Numbered from the stretch's first letter, positions 1-7,162 are shown. The stretch: DNA of 64,000 nt from Streptomyces sp. NBRC 110028 (GCF_001417735.1 NZ_BBUZ01000031.1:124001-188000); one strand, 5' to 3'. Made by a program: numbers and translations. The notes: generated from the sequence alone by a model not told the origin.

Positions 1-983
1 TTGGGGTACTGCGACTTCTTGTACAGGAGGCCGAAGGTGTACTGCCGCAACAGGCTGCCGTCGACGCCCGCCACCGGAGCCTTGTCGAGCCGCTCGGCGA
101 GGGTGAAGTAGGTCGTGCGGACCTGCTCGGGAGTGCGGCCCAGGCCGTAGCTGTCGTGCCGGGCGGCCGCCCATTTCGCGAAGTCGGGGAACGCCTGCTC
201 CATCCCGAGGGCGTAGCGGCGCATGCCGTCGCGGTCGAGGTGGGTGTCGCCGATGTTGCTGTCGAGCACGACCCGGTCGGAGCGCTCGGGGAACATCGAC
301 GCGTAGGCGGCCCCGAGTGCCGTGCCGTAGGAGTAGCCCAGGTAGCTGGTCTTCTCCTCGCCGAGCGCGGCCCGGATACGGTCCAGGTCGCGGGCGGTGT
401 TCGCCGTGGTCAGGTGACGTAACACCCCGTCGCGGTCATGGCTCCGGCACTGCTCGGCCGCCTCCTTCGCGACCTTCGCCTGTGCGGTGACCGCCGCGTC
501 GTCGACCGCGTAGGGAGGAATGTTGGCGTTGTAGGGGCCGTCCTCCGTGAACCCGCACGCGACCGGTGCCGAGTGCCCGACGCCGCGCGTGTCCATGCCG
601 ATCAGGTCGTAGCGGTCCAGGACGCCGGCGGGTATGCCCCGGGCCGCCAGCAGCGCGGGCAGTGCCAGCCCGGACCCGCCGGGGCCACCCGGATTGAGCA
701 TGAGCGTGCCGCGCCGCTTGTCCGGGTTCGTGCTGGCCAGCCGGGAGATCATGACATCGATCCGAGCGGCCCCGGGGTCGGCGTAGTCGACCGGCACAGG
801 CACGGTGGCGCACTGCAACGTGGTCGGGGCCGCCTCGGTCACGACGTCCTCCGGGCAGGTGCCCCACCGCACCTGCGGCGCTCGCGGCGCGTCCGCGACG
901 GCCGGCCCCGGGGCCAGCGAGCCGCTGAGGCCGAGGACGAGCGCCAGGGCCGACGTCCGGCCGATACTGCGTTGTCGTTTCAT
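1..983 (-). CDS. secreted tripeptidyl-aminopeptidase-type alpha/beta hydrolase (partial)
   Basis: Secreted alpha/beta hydrolase of the tripeptidyl aminopeptidase (TAP) type, expected to clip short peptides from extracellular proteins. 327 codons are visible and the 3' end is outside the window; relatives run to about 500 residues, so the C-terminal TAP-like domain with the catalytic Asp/His is not seen. Residues 1-30 look like a signal peptide (KRQR, hydrophobic core, AVA-DA). NPGGPGGSG at 97-105 forms the oxyanion loop and GYSYG at 216-220 holds nucleophile Ser218. The ATG at 983 has GGAG 7 nt upstream. Leu188 is a TTA codon (420-422), so translation should depend on the bldA tRNA. It is divergent from a MerR gene and shares its operator region. 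Confidence 0.85.
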   Translation of the reverse strand, partial: MKRQRSIGRTSALALVLGLSGSLAPGPAVADAPRAPQVRWGTCPEDVVTEAAPTTLQCATVPVPVDYADPGAARIDVMISRLASTNPDKRRGTLMLNPGGPGGSGLALPALLAARGIPAGVLDRYDLIGMDTRGVGHSAPVACGFTEDGPYNANIPPYAVDDAAVTAQAKVAKEAAEQCRSHDRDGVLRHLTTANTARDLDRIRAALGEEKTSYLGYSYGTALGAAYASMFPERSDRVVLDSNIGDTHLDRDGMRRYALGMEQAFPDFAKWAAARHDSYGLGRTPEQVRTTYFTLAERLDKAPVAGVDGSLLRQYTFGLLYKKSQYP

Positions 984-1026
984 GTCCAGTCTCCGCATAC
1001 CCATCGCACGGCTGTGGTCGCCACCC

Positions 1027-1106
1027 ATCGCACCCCGTGCCCTTGGGGCATGGTCAACACCGGCGCGGTCGAGGCTTGACCATGCCCCAAGGGCACGGTC
1101 TTGAAT
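1027..1106. promoter_or_regulatory. divergent MerR-type promoters in a 22-bp perfect inverted repeat
   Basis: Positions 1036-1057 and 1076-1097 are a perfect 22-bp inverted repeat with an 18-nt loop. Each arm contains a GCCC/GGGC dyad ending in GGTC, the form of a MerR operator. Rightward, TTGACC (1076-1081) and TTGAAT (1101-1106) are separated by 19 bp, the overlong spacer typical of MerR-activated promoters. Leftward, TTGACC (complement of 1052-1057) and TGCGAT (complement of 1027-1032) are also 19 bp apart. The MerR protein probably controls itself and the divergent hydrolase. Confidence 0.65.
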
Positions 1107-1129
1107 GGATCGCGGGAAAGGGCACCCCG

Positions 1130-1876
1130 ATGACATGGAGCACACGTCAGCTGGCCGAACTCGCCGGCACGACACTGAAAACCGTCCGGCACTATCACGA
1201 GATCGGCTTGCTGGACGAGCCGGACCGAGCGGCCAACGGCTACAAGCGGTACGGCGTCACGCACCTGGTCCGCCTGCTGCGCATCCGCAGGCTGGTCGAC
1301 CTCGGCGTACCGCTGTCGGACATCCCCTCGGTCGAGGCCGCCGACGAGAGGTCCGAGGAGATCCTCCGCGTCCTGGACGCGGAACTCGCGGCGAGCATCG
1401 CTCGCCAGCAGCGGATGCGACGGGAACTGGCGGCGATCCTGGACAACCGGGCCTCGATCGACCTTCCGGCGGACTTCACGACGCTCGCCGACGGTCTGCC
1501 GGAAGCGCAACGCTCCCTCCTGCTGGCGTACTCCAGCATTCTCAACCCCTCGGCGATGTCCGCGCTCCGGGAGCAGCTCTCAGGGCCGCGCAGCGATGTC
1601 GCCGCGCAGTTCGAGGCCCTCCCCGAGGACGCGCCCGAGGAGGTGCGGCGGCACATCGCGCGACGCCTCGCGCCCGAAGTCCGCGAACAGCAGAAGGACC
1701 ACCCGATCCTGCGTGACCTGGAAGCCTCCTCCCGCCGGGGAGCGGCGATCACCCAGTCGGTGATCGTGAAGGCATTGACCGAGTTCTACAACGAGGCCCA
1801 CCTCGACGTTCTGCGCCGCGTGCACGCGTTGCTGGCGGAGGACGACGACGGTCCAGCCTGCCGCCGCGAGGGCTGA
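1130..1876 (+). CDS. MerR family transcriptional regulator
   Basis: Cytoplasmic MerR-type regulator of 248 residues. The N-terminal winged helix-turn-helix spans about residues 3-70: QLAELAGTTLKTVRHYHEIGLL is the recognition unit and YKRYG the wing. A long helix with many Arg/Glu (about 75-110) should form the dimer coiled coil. The remaining 130 residues are a helical effector-sensing region without a Cys pattern for metals, so the ligand is unknown. The ATG at 1130 is preceded by GGGAAAGGG; an upstream in-frame GTG at 1037 lies inside the operator repeat and is unlikely. The 19-bp-spacer promoter immediately upstream implies autoregulation together with the divergent peptidase. Confidence 0.88.
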   Translation: MTWSTRQLAELAGTTLKTVRHYHEIGLLDEPDRAANGYKRYGVTHLVRLLRIRRLVDLGVPLSDIPSVEAADERSEEILRVLDAELAASIARQQRMRRELAAILDNRASIDLPADFTTLADGLPEAQRSLLLAYSSILNPSAMSALREQLSGPRSDVAAQFEALPEDAPEEVRRHIARRLAPEVREQQKDHPILRDLEASSRRGAAITQSVIVKALTEFYNEAHLDVLRRVHALLAEDDDGPACRREG

Positions 1877-1894
1877 ACAGGCTGGACCGTTGGT

Positions 1895-2146
1895 TCAGTT
1901 GTGCGCGGCGAACCCCACGAACGTATCCCACGCGGTGGCCGGGAACGTCAGCACCGGGCCGGTGGTGTCCTTGCTGTCACGGACGTGGATGGTGCTCGGG
2001 CACGCGGCGACCTCGACGCACTGGCCGCCCTCACCCCCGCTGTAGCTGCTCTTACGCCACTCCATGGCGACCTCGACGCAGTTGCCGCCCTGGCTACCGC
2101 TGTAGCTGCTCTTGAACCAGACCAACTCGCCTATGCCCCTGTTCAT
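1895..2146 (-). CDS. tandem DUF397 domain protein
   Basis: 83-residue acidic DUF397 protein, the small partner usually found beside WhiJ-type XRE regulators in Streptomyces. The signature is present twice: WFKSSYSGSQGGNCVEVA at about 10-27 and WRKSSYSGGEGGQCVEVA at about 30-47, followed by the usual C-terminal VRDSKD strand. At DNA level the two copies are a 60-bp in-frame tandem repeat. The start overlaps the stop of the upstream XRE gene by 4 bp, so the pair is translationally coupled. DUF397 proteins are thought to act with the regulator; the biochemical role is not known. Confidence 0.88.
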   Translation of the reverse strand: MNRGIGELVWFKSSYSGSQGGNCVEVAMEWRKSSYSGGEGGQCVEVAACPSTIHVRDSKDTTGPVLTFPATAWDTFVGFAAHN

Positions 2147-2955
2147 AGCTCTCCCAGCATCCCCTCGATGAGGTCCAGCGACTCCCGTGGATTGAGAGCC
2201 TGGGCCCGGATGATTCCATACCGTACGGCGATGGAGCGGACCTCTTCCCGGTCGGTAATCAAAATGCCGCGCCCCTGACCTTCCAGGTAGGCGACCTGCT
2301 CCCCCTTCTTGGGAACCATCAGCGTGAACGGGCCGTCGATACCGGCGTTGTCCTCCCGGGCCGTCGGCATGACCTGGATCTCGACGTTGCGCTTCTCCCC
2401 GATGAGAAGCAGCTGCTCCAACTGTCCGCGCAGAACCTTCCGTCCACCATACGGCTTGCGCAAAACCGACTCCTCCATGACGAAGCTCATGATGGGAGCG
2501 GGATTCGCGCTGAAGACCGTCTGGCGGGCCAGCCGTGCGGCCACGCCCTGGTCGATGATTTCCTGACCCAGCAGGGGGCGCCGCAGCACGAACATCGCGT
2601 TCGCGTAGTCGTCCGTCTGCAAGAGTCCGTTGATGACGTGGGTGTCGTACACATGCATCTCGACAGCTTCCGCTTCGATCTGCGCCGCATCACGGAAGAA
2701 CGCCGGGTAACGGGCCAGCGCGGCCTGTTCCTTCATCGTCTTGAGGATGCCCCCGGCACTCAGCACCTCATCGGCTTTATCGATCAGATCCGGCTTCGGG
2801 ATGCGGCGCCCGCACTCCACCGACGCGATCTGGTCCGCGCTGTACCCGACGCGTGCCCCCAGTTCCGCCTGCGTGAGTCCCGCTCGCTCCCGGAACAGCT
2901 TCAACTGCCTGCCGAACGCCCTCGTGAACGCTGACGTGTTATCCGAACCTGCCAT
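2143..2955 (-). CDS. XRE-family regulator with DUF5753 (WhiJ-like)
   Basis: WhiJ-like DNA-binding protein of 270 residues. An XRE helix-turn-helix occupies about residues 12-67 (LKLFRERAGLTQAELGARVG, then ECGRRIPKP), followed by the DUF5753 ligand/partner domain (VHVYDTHVINGLLQT, RLARQ, PYGGRKVLRGQ, FTLM). In S. coelicolor such proteins influence the onset of development, usually with a DUF397 partner and a HATPase. The ATG at 2955 is chosen because GGGGTGGTG precedes it and the helix-turn-helix begins soon after; an upstream in-frame start at 3039 would add an unstructured tail. It is coupled to the DUF397 gene and divergent from the HATPase gene. Confidence 0.88.
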   Translation of the reverse strand: MAGSDNTSAFTRAFGRQLKLFRERAGLTQAELGARVGYSADQIASVECGRRIPKPDLIDKADEVLSAGGILKTMKEQAALARYPAFFRDAAQIEAEAVEMHVYDTHVINGLLQTDDYANAMFVLRRPLLGQEIIDQGVAARLARQTVFSANPAPIMSFVMEESVLRKPYGGRKVLRGQLEQLLLIGEKRNVEIQVMPTAREDNAGIDGPFTLMVPKKGEQVAYLEGQGRGILITDREEVRSIAVRYGIIRAQALNPRESLDLIEGMLGEL

Positions 2956-2987
2956 TGGGTCACCACCCCTGCCCATCGCGCCCTCGC

Positions 2988-3006
2988 GTGTCCGACAGAC
3001 ACTGTC
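2988..3006. promoter_or_regulatory. possible operator between divergent XRE and HATPase genes
   Basis: Two overlapping short dyads lie between the divergent genes: GTGTC-N5-GACAC (2988-3002) and GACAG-ACA-CTGTC (2994-3006). They sit 33-51 bp upstream of the XRE ATG and about 55-73 bp upstream of the HATPase ATG, a reasonable place for autoregulation by the XRE protein. The assignment rests only on symmetry and position. Confidence 0.3.
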
Positions 3007-3060
3007 CGTACAGGCGCGCTTACTGGTCACGGTAGGCACACGACCGCCACCCTCGTTGCC

Positions 3061-3612
3061 ATGACGACCGAAAATCCCCCCTCACGGGGTACGACGCAGG
3101 GCCAGCTCCCCTCCGTACCCGGCGAGTTCGCCATGCGCTTCACCTCGACGCCGCGCGGTGCGCGGCTCGCGCGGCGGCTCGTATCGCACCGGCTGGCCGC
3201 GTGGGGGTACCCGTACGATTCCAGCCCCAACGAGATCACCACGCTGATCGCCAGCGAGCTGTGCGCGAACGCGGTGCGTCACGGACGCGTCCCCGGGCGG
3301 GACTTCCACGTACGGCTGACCGCGCCCCTGGACGCGTCCGGCCCGATCCGTATCGAGGTCTCCGACACCCGCACCGAACGGCTGCCCGCGCTCAAAGCGG
3401 CGGCGCCGGAGGCGGAGACGGGCCGTGGTCTCTTCCTCGTATCGCAGTTCGCCGAGCGGTGGGCGGTCGGGCCACGGCCCAACGGCGGGCCCGGGAAAAC
3501 TATTTGGGCTGAGATCGCAACAAAATATGGGTCGCCCGCGCCTATCGTTGGCGACCATGGAACAGCGGATACAAGCCGCCCTGCGCGTGGAGATCAGCGC
3601 CGAGGCGGATGA
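3061..3612 (+). CDS. HATPase_c ATP-binding protein (RsbW/AbaA-like)
   Basis: 183-residue GHKL-fold ATP-binding protein of the anti-sigma-factor kinase type (RsbW/SpoIIAB-like), the ATPase that typically accompanies WhiJ/DUF397 loci. The N box is ELCANAVRHG (66-75), Asp102 lies in VSDTRT, and the glycine-rich lid is TGRGLFLVSQF (120-130). It may phosphorylate or sequester a protein partner, but no sigma factor or antagonist gene is adjacent. The last 18 codons overlap the start of the following EACC1 gene by 56 nt, which suggests coupling. The ATG at 3061 lacks a clear Shine-Dalgarno sequence. The C-terminal tail after TKYG is low-complexity. Confidence 0.82.
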   Translation: MTTENPPSRGTTQGQLPSVPGEFAMRFTSTPRGARLARRLVSHRLAAWGYPYDSSPNEITTLIASELCANAVRHGRVPGRDFHVRLTAPLDASGPIRIEVSDTRTERLPALKAAAPEAETGRGLFLVSQFAERWAVGPRPNGGPGKTIWAEIATKYGSPAPIVGDHGTADTSRPARGDQRRGG

Positions 3613-3937
3613 TGGGGATCTCGCGATCCACGACCTGTACCGGTGGCTGCGGCAGGACAAGGACGTCCGCGCGCACGCCGATCTGAACATGCTCCCGGCC
3701 CACCCGCACGGAAAGCTGGAGATCATCGATCTGGTGGTCACCCAGGGGCTCGGCGCGCTGAACCTCGGGCTGTCCTACGCCGCGTGGCGCGCCGCGCGCC
3801 CGACCGCGCCCGCCGTCGTCATCAGCGCCAACGGGCGGTCGATAACGGTGCGCGGGGAGTGTGACGCGGAGACGGTGCGCCGCTTCGTGGAGGCGATGGA
3901 GTCCGCTTCCGCCCCCGTGGCGGAAGCGGACGGCTGA
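3557..3937 (+). CDS. EACC1-like effector-associated protein
   Basis: 126-residue protein that I recognise as an effector-associated constant component of the EACC1 type, described by comparative genomics in NTP-dependent bacterial conflict systems. The core is an alpha/beta fold with the LYRWLRQDKDVR helix (about 23-34), a glycine/alanine helix (about 56-74) and a C-terminal VVISANGRSITVRG hairpin. Such genes normally sit next to a caspase-like, peptidase or other effector; none is present here. The ATG at 3557 lies inside the 3' end of the HATPase gene. The final 197 nt are duplicated at 7163-7365, so the gene end forms the left boundary of the insert. Confidence 0.72.
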   Translation: MEQRIQAALRVEISAEADDGDLAIHDLYRWLRQDKDVRAHADLNMLPAHPHGKLEIIDLVVTQGLGALNLGLSYAAWRAARPTAPAVVISANGRSITVRGECDAETVRRFVEAMESASAPVAEADG

Positions 3938-3943
3938 CCGCTC
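3741..3943. repeat. 203-bp direct repeat, left copy (DR-L)
   Basis: Positions 3741-3943 recur base for base at 7163-7365, with no mismatch found by eye and an offset of 3422 bp. The repeat covers the last 65 codons, the stop codon and 6 bp beyond the EACC1 gene. The intact gene is at this left copy. With its partner it brackets 3219 bp of unrelated genes, as expected for an insertion by homologous or site-specific recombination at the gene's 3' end. Confidence 0.95.
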
Positions 3944-4016
3944 GGCCTTGACGGCCTCCGCCTCCCGGGTGACAGTCGTGGAACGTCATAGAACCCACAG
4001 GAGAGTGGAGCGAGTC

Positions 4017-4259
4017 ATGGCGTTACGGTTCATCGCCAAGGACCCGAACACCAACGGGACACAGTGCCCCACGGCCTGGGTGGACGACGAAGCGGAGGAG
4101 ATCGTCGTTCAGGGATGGAAGGCCGGGGAAGCGCTCTTGGCTCAATGCCGGGAGACGGGTCCGATCCCCGAGTCGGAATCGGTGGTACGGCTGCCCATCC
4201 GCATGGTGCCCGCACTGAGAGAGGCGTGTGATGTCGCAGACCGACTTGGCATTCACTGA
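4017..4259 (+). CDS. small conserved protein of the XRE/DUF6879 locus (TTA codon)
   Basis: 80-residue protein of the type often found ahead of DUF6879 and XRE genes in Streptomyces; its function is unknown. It has a FIAKDPNTNGTQCPTAWVDD N-terminus, a VVQGWKAGE strand-helix, and a conserved-looking end (VVRLPIRMVPALREAC). A strong AGGAGAGTGGAG precedes the ATG. Codon 3 is TTA (4023-4025), so the first gene of the insert should be translated only when bldA tRNA is available. It overlaps the next gene by 29 nt and begins a rightward operon that appears to run through the XRE gene. Confidence 0.7.
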   Translation: MALRFIAKDPNTNGTQCPTAWVDDEAEEIVVQGWKAGEALLAQCRETGPIPESESVVRLPIRMVPALREACDVADRLGIH

Positions 4260-4755
4260 GCTACTCGCCAACACGTACCATTCAGCCGTCCATCTGGAGA
4301 TGCGCGACTCCTATGGAATCGGGGAGGAGGCGGCGGAGTTCGAACAGTGGTGTTCGGGCTGGCGGCCCGATCCGGACCCGGCCACGTGGTGGAACGACTT
4401 CCACACCTGGGTCCGCGAGGCGACGGCCCGGGGCGTGGTGTTCCGCCGGGCACGCCTCGTATCCGAACCGGTCAGCGAGTACATCCGATACGAACACGCC
4501 TGCACATACCAGAACGTGACGGCCGGGGAGCTGGTCCGGTGGCTTCCACGCCGCCAAGCATCGGACATCGCACTTCCTGGAAATGACTTCTGGCTCTTTG
4601 ATGGTCGTCTGGTCATGTGGAACCACTTCACCGGTGAGGGTGGTTCGGCCGGGCCGGAGCTGGACGAACGCCCGGAAGCGGCGAAGCTGTGCGCGTCGGC
4701 GTTCGAAGCCGTCTGGGAACGTGCGACGCCACACGAGGACTACACGATCCGATAG
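4231..4755 (+). CDS. DUF6879 family protein
   Basis: 174-residue DUF6879 protein, a family of unknown function commonly paired with XRE/DUF5753 regulators. Visible family features are YHSAVHLEMRDSYG near the start, DPATWWNDFHTWVREATARGVVFRRARLVSEP (about 49-81), SEYIRYEH, and DFWLFDGRLVMWNHFTGEG near the C-terminus. ATG 4231 is preferred over the adjacent GTG 4228 because GAGAGAGG lies 6 nt upstream. It overlaps the 80-residue upstream gene and is followed 13 nt later by the XRE gene. The grouping suggests a regulatory or signalling module. Confidence 0.8.
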   Translation: MSQTDLAFTELLANTYHSAVHLEMRDSYGIGEEAAEFEQWCSGWRPDPDPATWWNDFHTWVREATARGVVFRRARLVSEPVSEYIRYEHACTYQNVTAGELVRWLPRRQASDIALPGNDFWLFDGRLVMWNHFTGEGGSAGPELDERPEAAKLCASAFEAVWERATPHEDYTIR

Positions 4756-4768
4756 ACCTGTTCAGCAC

Positions 4769-5620
4769 ATGCCCGTGTCTCCGTCATCAAGCGTCCAGGC
4801 TGCCCGTAGGAGCGTTGCCGACCGACTCCGGGAGCTACGGAGGGACGCGGGCCTGACCGGCCATGGCTTGGCCGAGAGGGCCGGTTGGTACAAGTCCAAG
4901 GTGTCCCGGCTGGAGAATGCCGTGACCCCGCCATCGGACGACGACATACGTCGATGGTGTGCCGCGTGCCGGGCGGAGGACCAGGCCCCCGACCTGATCG
5001 CGGCGGCCCGCTCCGCCGACAACATGTATGTGGAGTGGCGGCGTGTCCAGCGCACGGGGCTGCGCAGACTCCAGGAGTCCTACGCCGCTCTCTATGAGCG
5101 CACACGGCTTTTTCGGACCTACTGCGCCAACGTCGTCCCCGGCGTCCTCCAGACGCACGAATATGCCACGGCCCTGCTGCGGTCCATCAGTCAGTTTCAC
5201 GAGACACCGGACGACGTGGCAGACGCGGTAGAAGCTCGGCTGGCCCGCTCGGCGCGCGTCGTGCGCGAGGGAGACCACCGGTTCGCACTGCTCGTGGAGG
5301 AGTCGGTCCTCCGCCATCGTGTGGGTGACACGGAGACGATGGCCGGCCAGTTGGGCTATCTGCTGTCCGTCATGGCGTTCCCGTCCGTCTCTCTGGGGGT
5401 GATTCCGTTCACCGCCGAACGCCGTATGTGGATGATCGAGACCTTCACGGTCTACGACGACGAACAGGCCGAAGCGGAGTTGCTGACTGCCCGCGTGAAC
5501 GTGACCGCACCCACTGAAGTGCGCCAGTACCTGAAGGCGTTCGGGGAGTTCTCCCGTCTGGCGGTCTACGGGGGCGACGCGCGGGCCCTGATCACCTCCG
5601 CCATCAGCGCCCTGGAGTGA
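4769..5620 (+). CDS. XRE-family regulator with DUF5753 (second WhiJ-like)
   Basis: 283-residue WhiJ-like regulator, a paralogue of the protein at 2143-2955. The XRE helix-turn-helix lies at about 14-70 (DRLRELRRDAGLTGHGLAERAGWYKSKVSRLEN), followed by DUF5753 (RTYCANVVPGVLQTHEYATALL, RLARSARV, FALLVEESVLRHRVG, SVSLGVIPF, MIETFTVYDD). The N-terminal half is more diverged than the first paralogue, so it probably recognises other DNA. The ATG at 4769 follows the DUF6879 stop by 13 nt. About 100 bp downstream starts the peptide/methyltransferase pair, whose promoter carries a direct repeat that this protein could bind. Confidence 0.88.
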   Translation: MPVSPSSSVQAARRSVADRLRELRRDAGLTGHGLAERAGWYKSKVSRLENAVTPPSDDDIRRWCAACRAEDQAPDLIAAARSADNMYVEWRRVQRTGLRRLQESYAALYERTRLFRTYCANVVPGVLQTHEYATALLRSISQFHETPDDVADAVEARLARSARVVREGDHRFALLVEESVLRHRVGDTETMAGQLGYLLSVMAFPSVSLGVIPFTAERRMWMIETFTVYDDEQAEAELLTARVNVTAPTEVRQYLKAFGEFSRLAVYGGDARALITSAISALE

Positions 5621-5625
5621 TCCGC

Positions 5626-5676
5626 GTGGAACTCTGTGGAACTTCCTTGGGGTGGCCCCACCGCCATCCCTAGCGT
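5626..5676 (+). promoter_or_regulatory. candidate promoter/operator of the peptide-PIMT pair
   Basis: The octamer GTGGAACT occurs at 5626-5633 and 5636-5643, exactly one helical turn apart. It is followed by TTGGGG (5647-5652), an 18-bp spacer and TAGCGT (5671-5676), plausible -35/-10 elements. The direct repeat is a candidate site for the XRE regulator encoded immediately upstream. This is inferred from spacing only. Confidence 0.4.
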
Positions 5677-5722
5677 GCTGCTCACCCAGCACAACCGACC
5701 GATGAGGAGCGGTGAGACAACG

Positions 5723-5854
5723 ATGAGGGTAAACATCAACCTGAACGCCCAGGGCGACGACGACAACACGCCCGGCCAGCCCTGGCAACCCCCGCAGGAC
5801 CCCCCGAGCCCCGACGGTTCCAGCCCCGAGGGCGACGGGAAGCACCGCAAGTGA
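5723..5854 (+). CDS. 43-residue Asp/Pro-rich peptide, candidate RiPP precursor
   Basis: Short hydrophilic peptide beginning MRVNINLNAQGDDDN. The middle is Pro/Gln/Asp-rich (PGQPWQPPQDPPSPDG) and the end is GDGKHRK. It has no Cys and no signal peptide. GGAGCGGTGAG precedes the ATG at 5723; an upstream GTG at 5636 lies inside the putative operator and has no ribosome site. The stop codon overlaps the GTG start of the PIMT-like methyltransferase by 4 bp (GTGA), so the two are translationally coupled. Asp residues followed by Asn or Gly (D15-N16, D33-G34, D39-G40 by my count) are natural aspartimide sites, which makes it a plausible substrate. The precursor role is inferred. Confidence 0.55.
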   Translation: MRVNINLNAQGDDDNTPGQPWQPPQDPPSPDGSSPEGDGKHRK

Positions 5855-7044
5855 CACTGGACGTTCTGCGTACGGACCGCCCCAGCCGCAAGGAGCTGGG
5901 GCGAGTCCTCATGGAGTCCGGCGCCCTCTCCTCGGATTGGGCGCCGACATTCGCGGCCGTGGACCGGGCCATGTTCCTCCCGGATCTCATCTGGCCCTAT
6001 GACATGACCACCCGCACGAGTAGCCCCGTCGACCGGCAGAAGGACCCGGACGCCTGGTACGACGCCGCGGACAGCGACATTCCCATCGTGACCCAGTGGG
6101 ACGACGGGGCACACCGGGGCCCCGGCCCCGGGGAACTGTCCACCAGCTCGTCGTCCATGCCGTCCGTCGTCTATTCCCTGCTCCAGGACCTCGGCGTGGA
6201 GGACGGATTGCGGGTGCTGGACGTGGGCACGGGCACCGGGGAAACGGCTGGGGCGCTCACCCACCGGCTGGGGCGCGAAAACGTGACGACGATCGAGGTG
6301 GACGGGGCGGTGTCCGCGGCGGCCCGCGAATGCCTGTGCAGGCATGGCCTGTACCCCCAGGTGGTCGTGGGCGACGGGTTCGAGGGCTGCCCGGACGCGG
6401 CTCCCTATGACCGCGTCCTTGCAACGGTCGGCATCCGCAGCGTGCCCACGGCGTGGATCAACCAGACCCGGCCCGGCGGGGCCATCCTCGCGCCCTGGGG
6501 CACGTTCTACAGCAACGCGGACGCCATGGTTCGGCTGACGGTCACGTCAGGGGTGGCCACGGGCCCTTTCACTCGCTCCGTGGAGTTCATGAAACTCCGC
6601 GCACAGCGCGGCCCCACGACCCGTCATGACGACTACCTGTCGGCTGGACACCTGGAAGACGCGGAGCGGAGCGCCACGGACATCACGGAGGAGGAGTTCG
6701 TCACCGGTCGGTTCACGGACCTGCCGTTCGTGCTCGGTCTCCGGGTGTTCCAGTGCCGCCAGGCCGTAGCGGTCAAGCGCGACGGCGCGCGACCCGTGTG
6801 GTTCTACGGCCTGACGGACAGCTCCTGGGCGTGCGTGATGTTTCGGGACGAGGAGGCGCGAGCCTCCGTCTGGCAGTCAGGGGCCCGGCGCCTGTGGGAC
6901 GAGGTGACCGACGCCTACCGCTGGTGGAAGCGCCGGGGTTCTCCTGAGCTGACCCGCTTCGGACTTACGGTCACCGCGCACGGTCAACGCGCGTGGCTGG
7001 ACGATCCGGCACAGGAGTCATGGCCCGTGTGCTCCCCTGACTGA
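5851..7044 (+). CDS. protein-L-isoaspartate O-methyltransferase-like enzyme (RiPP type)
   Basis: 397-residue S-adenosylmethionine-dependent enzyme of the PIMT family with a C-terminal extension, the form associated with ATP-grasp peptides, lanthipeptides and imiditides rather than protein repair. PIMT-like features are FAAVDRAMFLPD (34-45), TQWDDG (81-86), STSSSSMPSVV (97-107), SAM motif I VLDVGTGTG (122-130), VVGDGFEG (172-179), and RPGGAILAPWG (about 207-217). The extension from about 290 to 397 has no motif I recognise. No ATP-grasp ligase, lanthipeptide synthetase or lasso cyclase is nearby, so the coupled 43-residue peptide is the only visible substrate. Such enzymes methylate Asp side chains, which then close to aspartimide. 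Confidence 0.78.
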   Translation: MTLDVLRTDRPSRKELGRVLMESGALSSDWAPTFAAVDRAMFLPDLIWPYDMTTRTSSPVDRQKDPDAWYDAADSDIPIVTQWDDGAHRGPGPGELSTSSSSMPSVVYSLLQDLGVEDGLRVLDVGTGTGETAGALTHRLGRENVTTIEVDGAVSAAARECLCRHGLYPQVVVGDGFEGCPDAAPYDRVLATVGIRSVPTAWINQTRPGGAILAPWGTFYSNADAMVRLTVTSGVATGPFTRSVEFMKLRAQRGPTTRHDDYLSAGHLEDAERSATDITEEEFVTGRFTDLPFVLGLRVFQCRQAVAVKRDGARPVWFYGLTDSSWACVMFRDEEARASVWQSGARRLWDEVTDAYRWWKRRGSPELTRFGLTVTAHGQRAWLDDPAQESWPVCSPD

Positions 7045-7162
7045 CACCCTCGCAGTACCGGCCCGGCCGTGCAAATCCCGGTGGCGCATGGGCGGGCCGT
7101 TGTCCTCGGCCACCGATTCCTCCGGTCCCGGGCCAGGTGACCCCGGGCCTTCGCAACGCACC

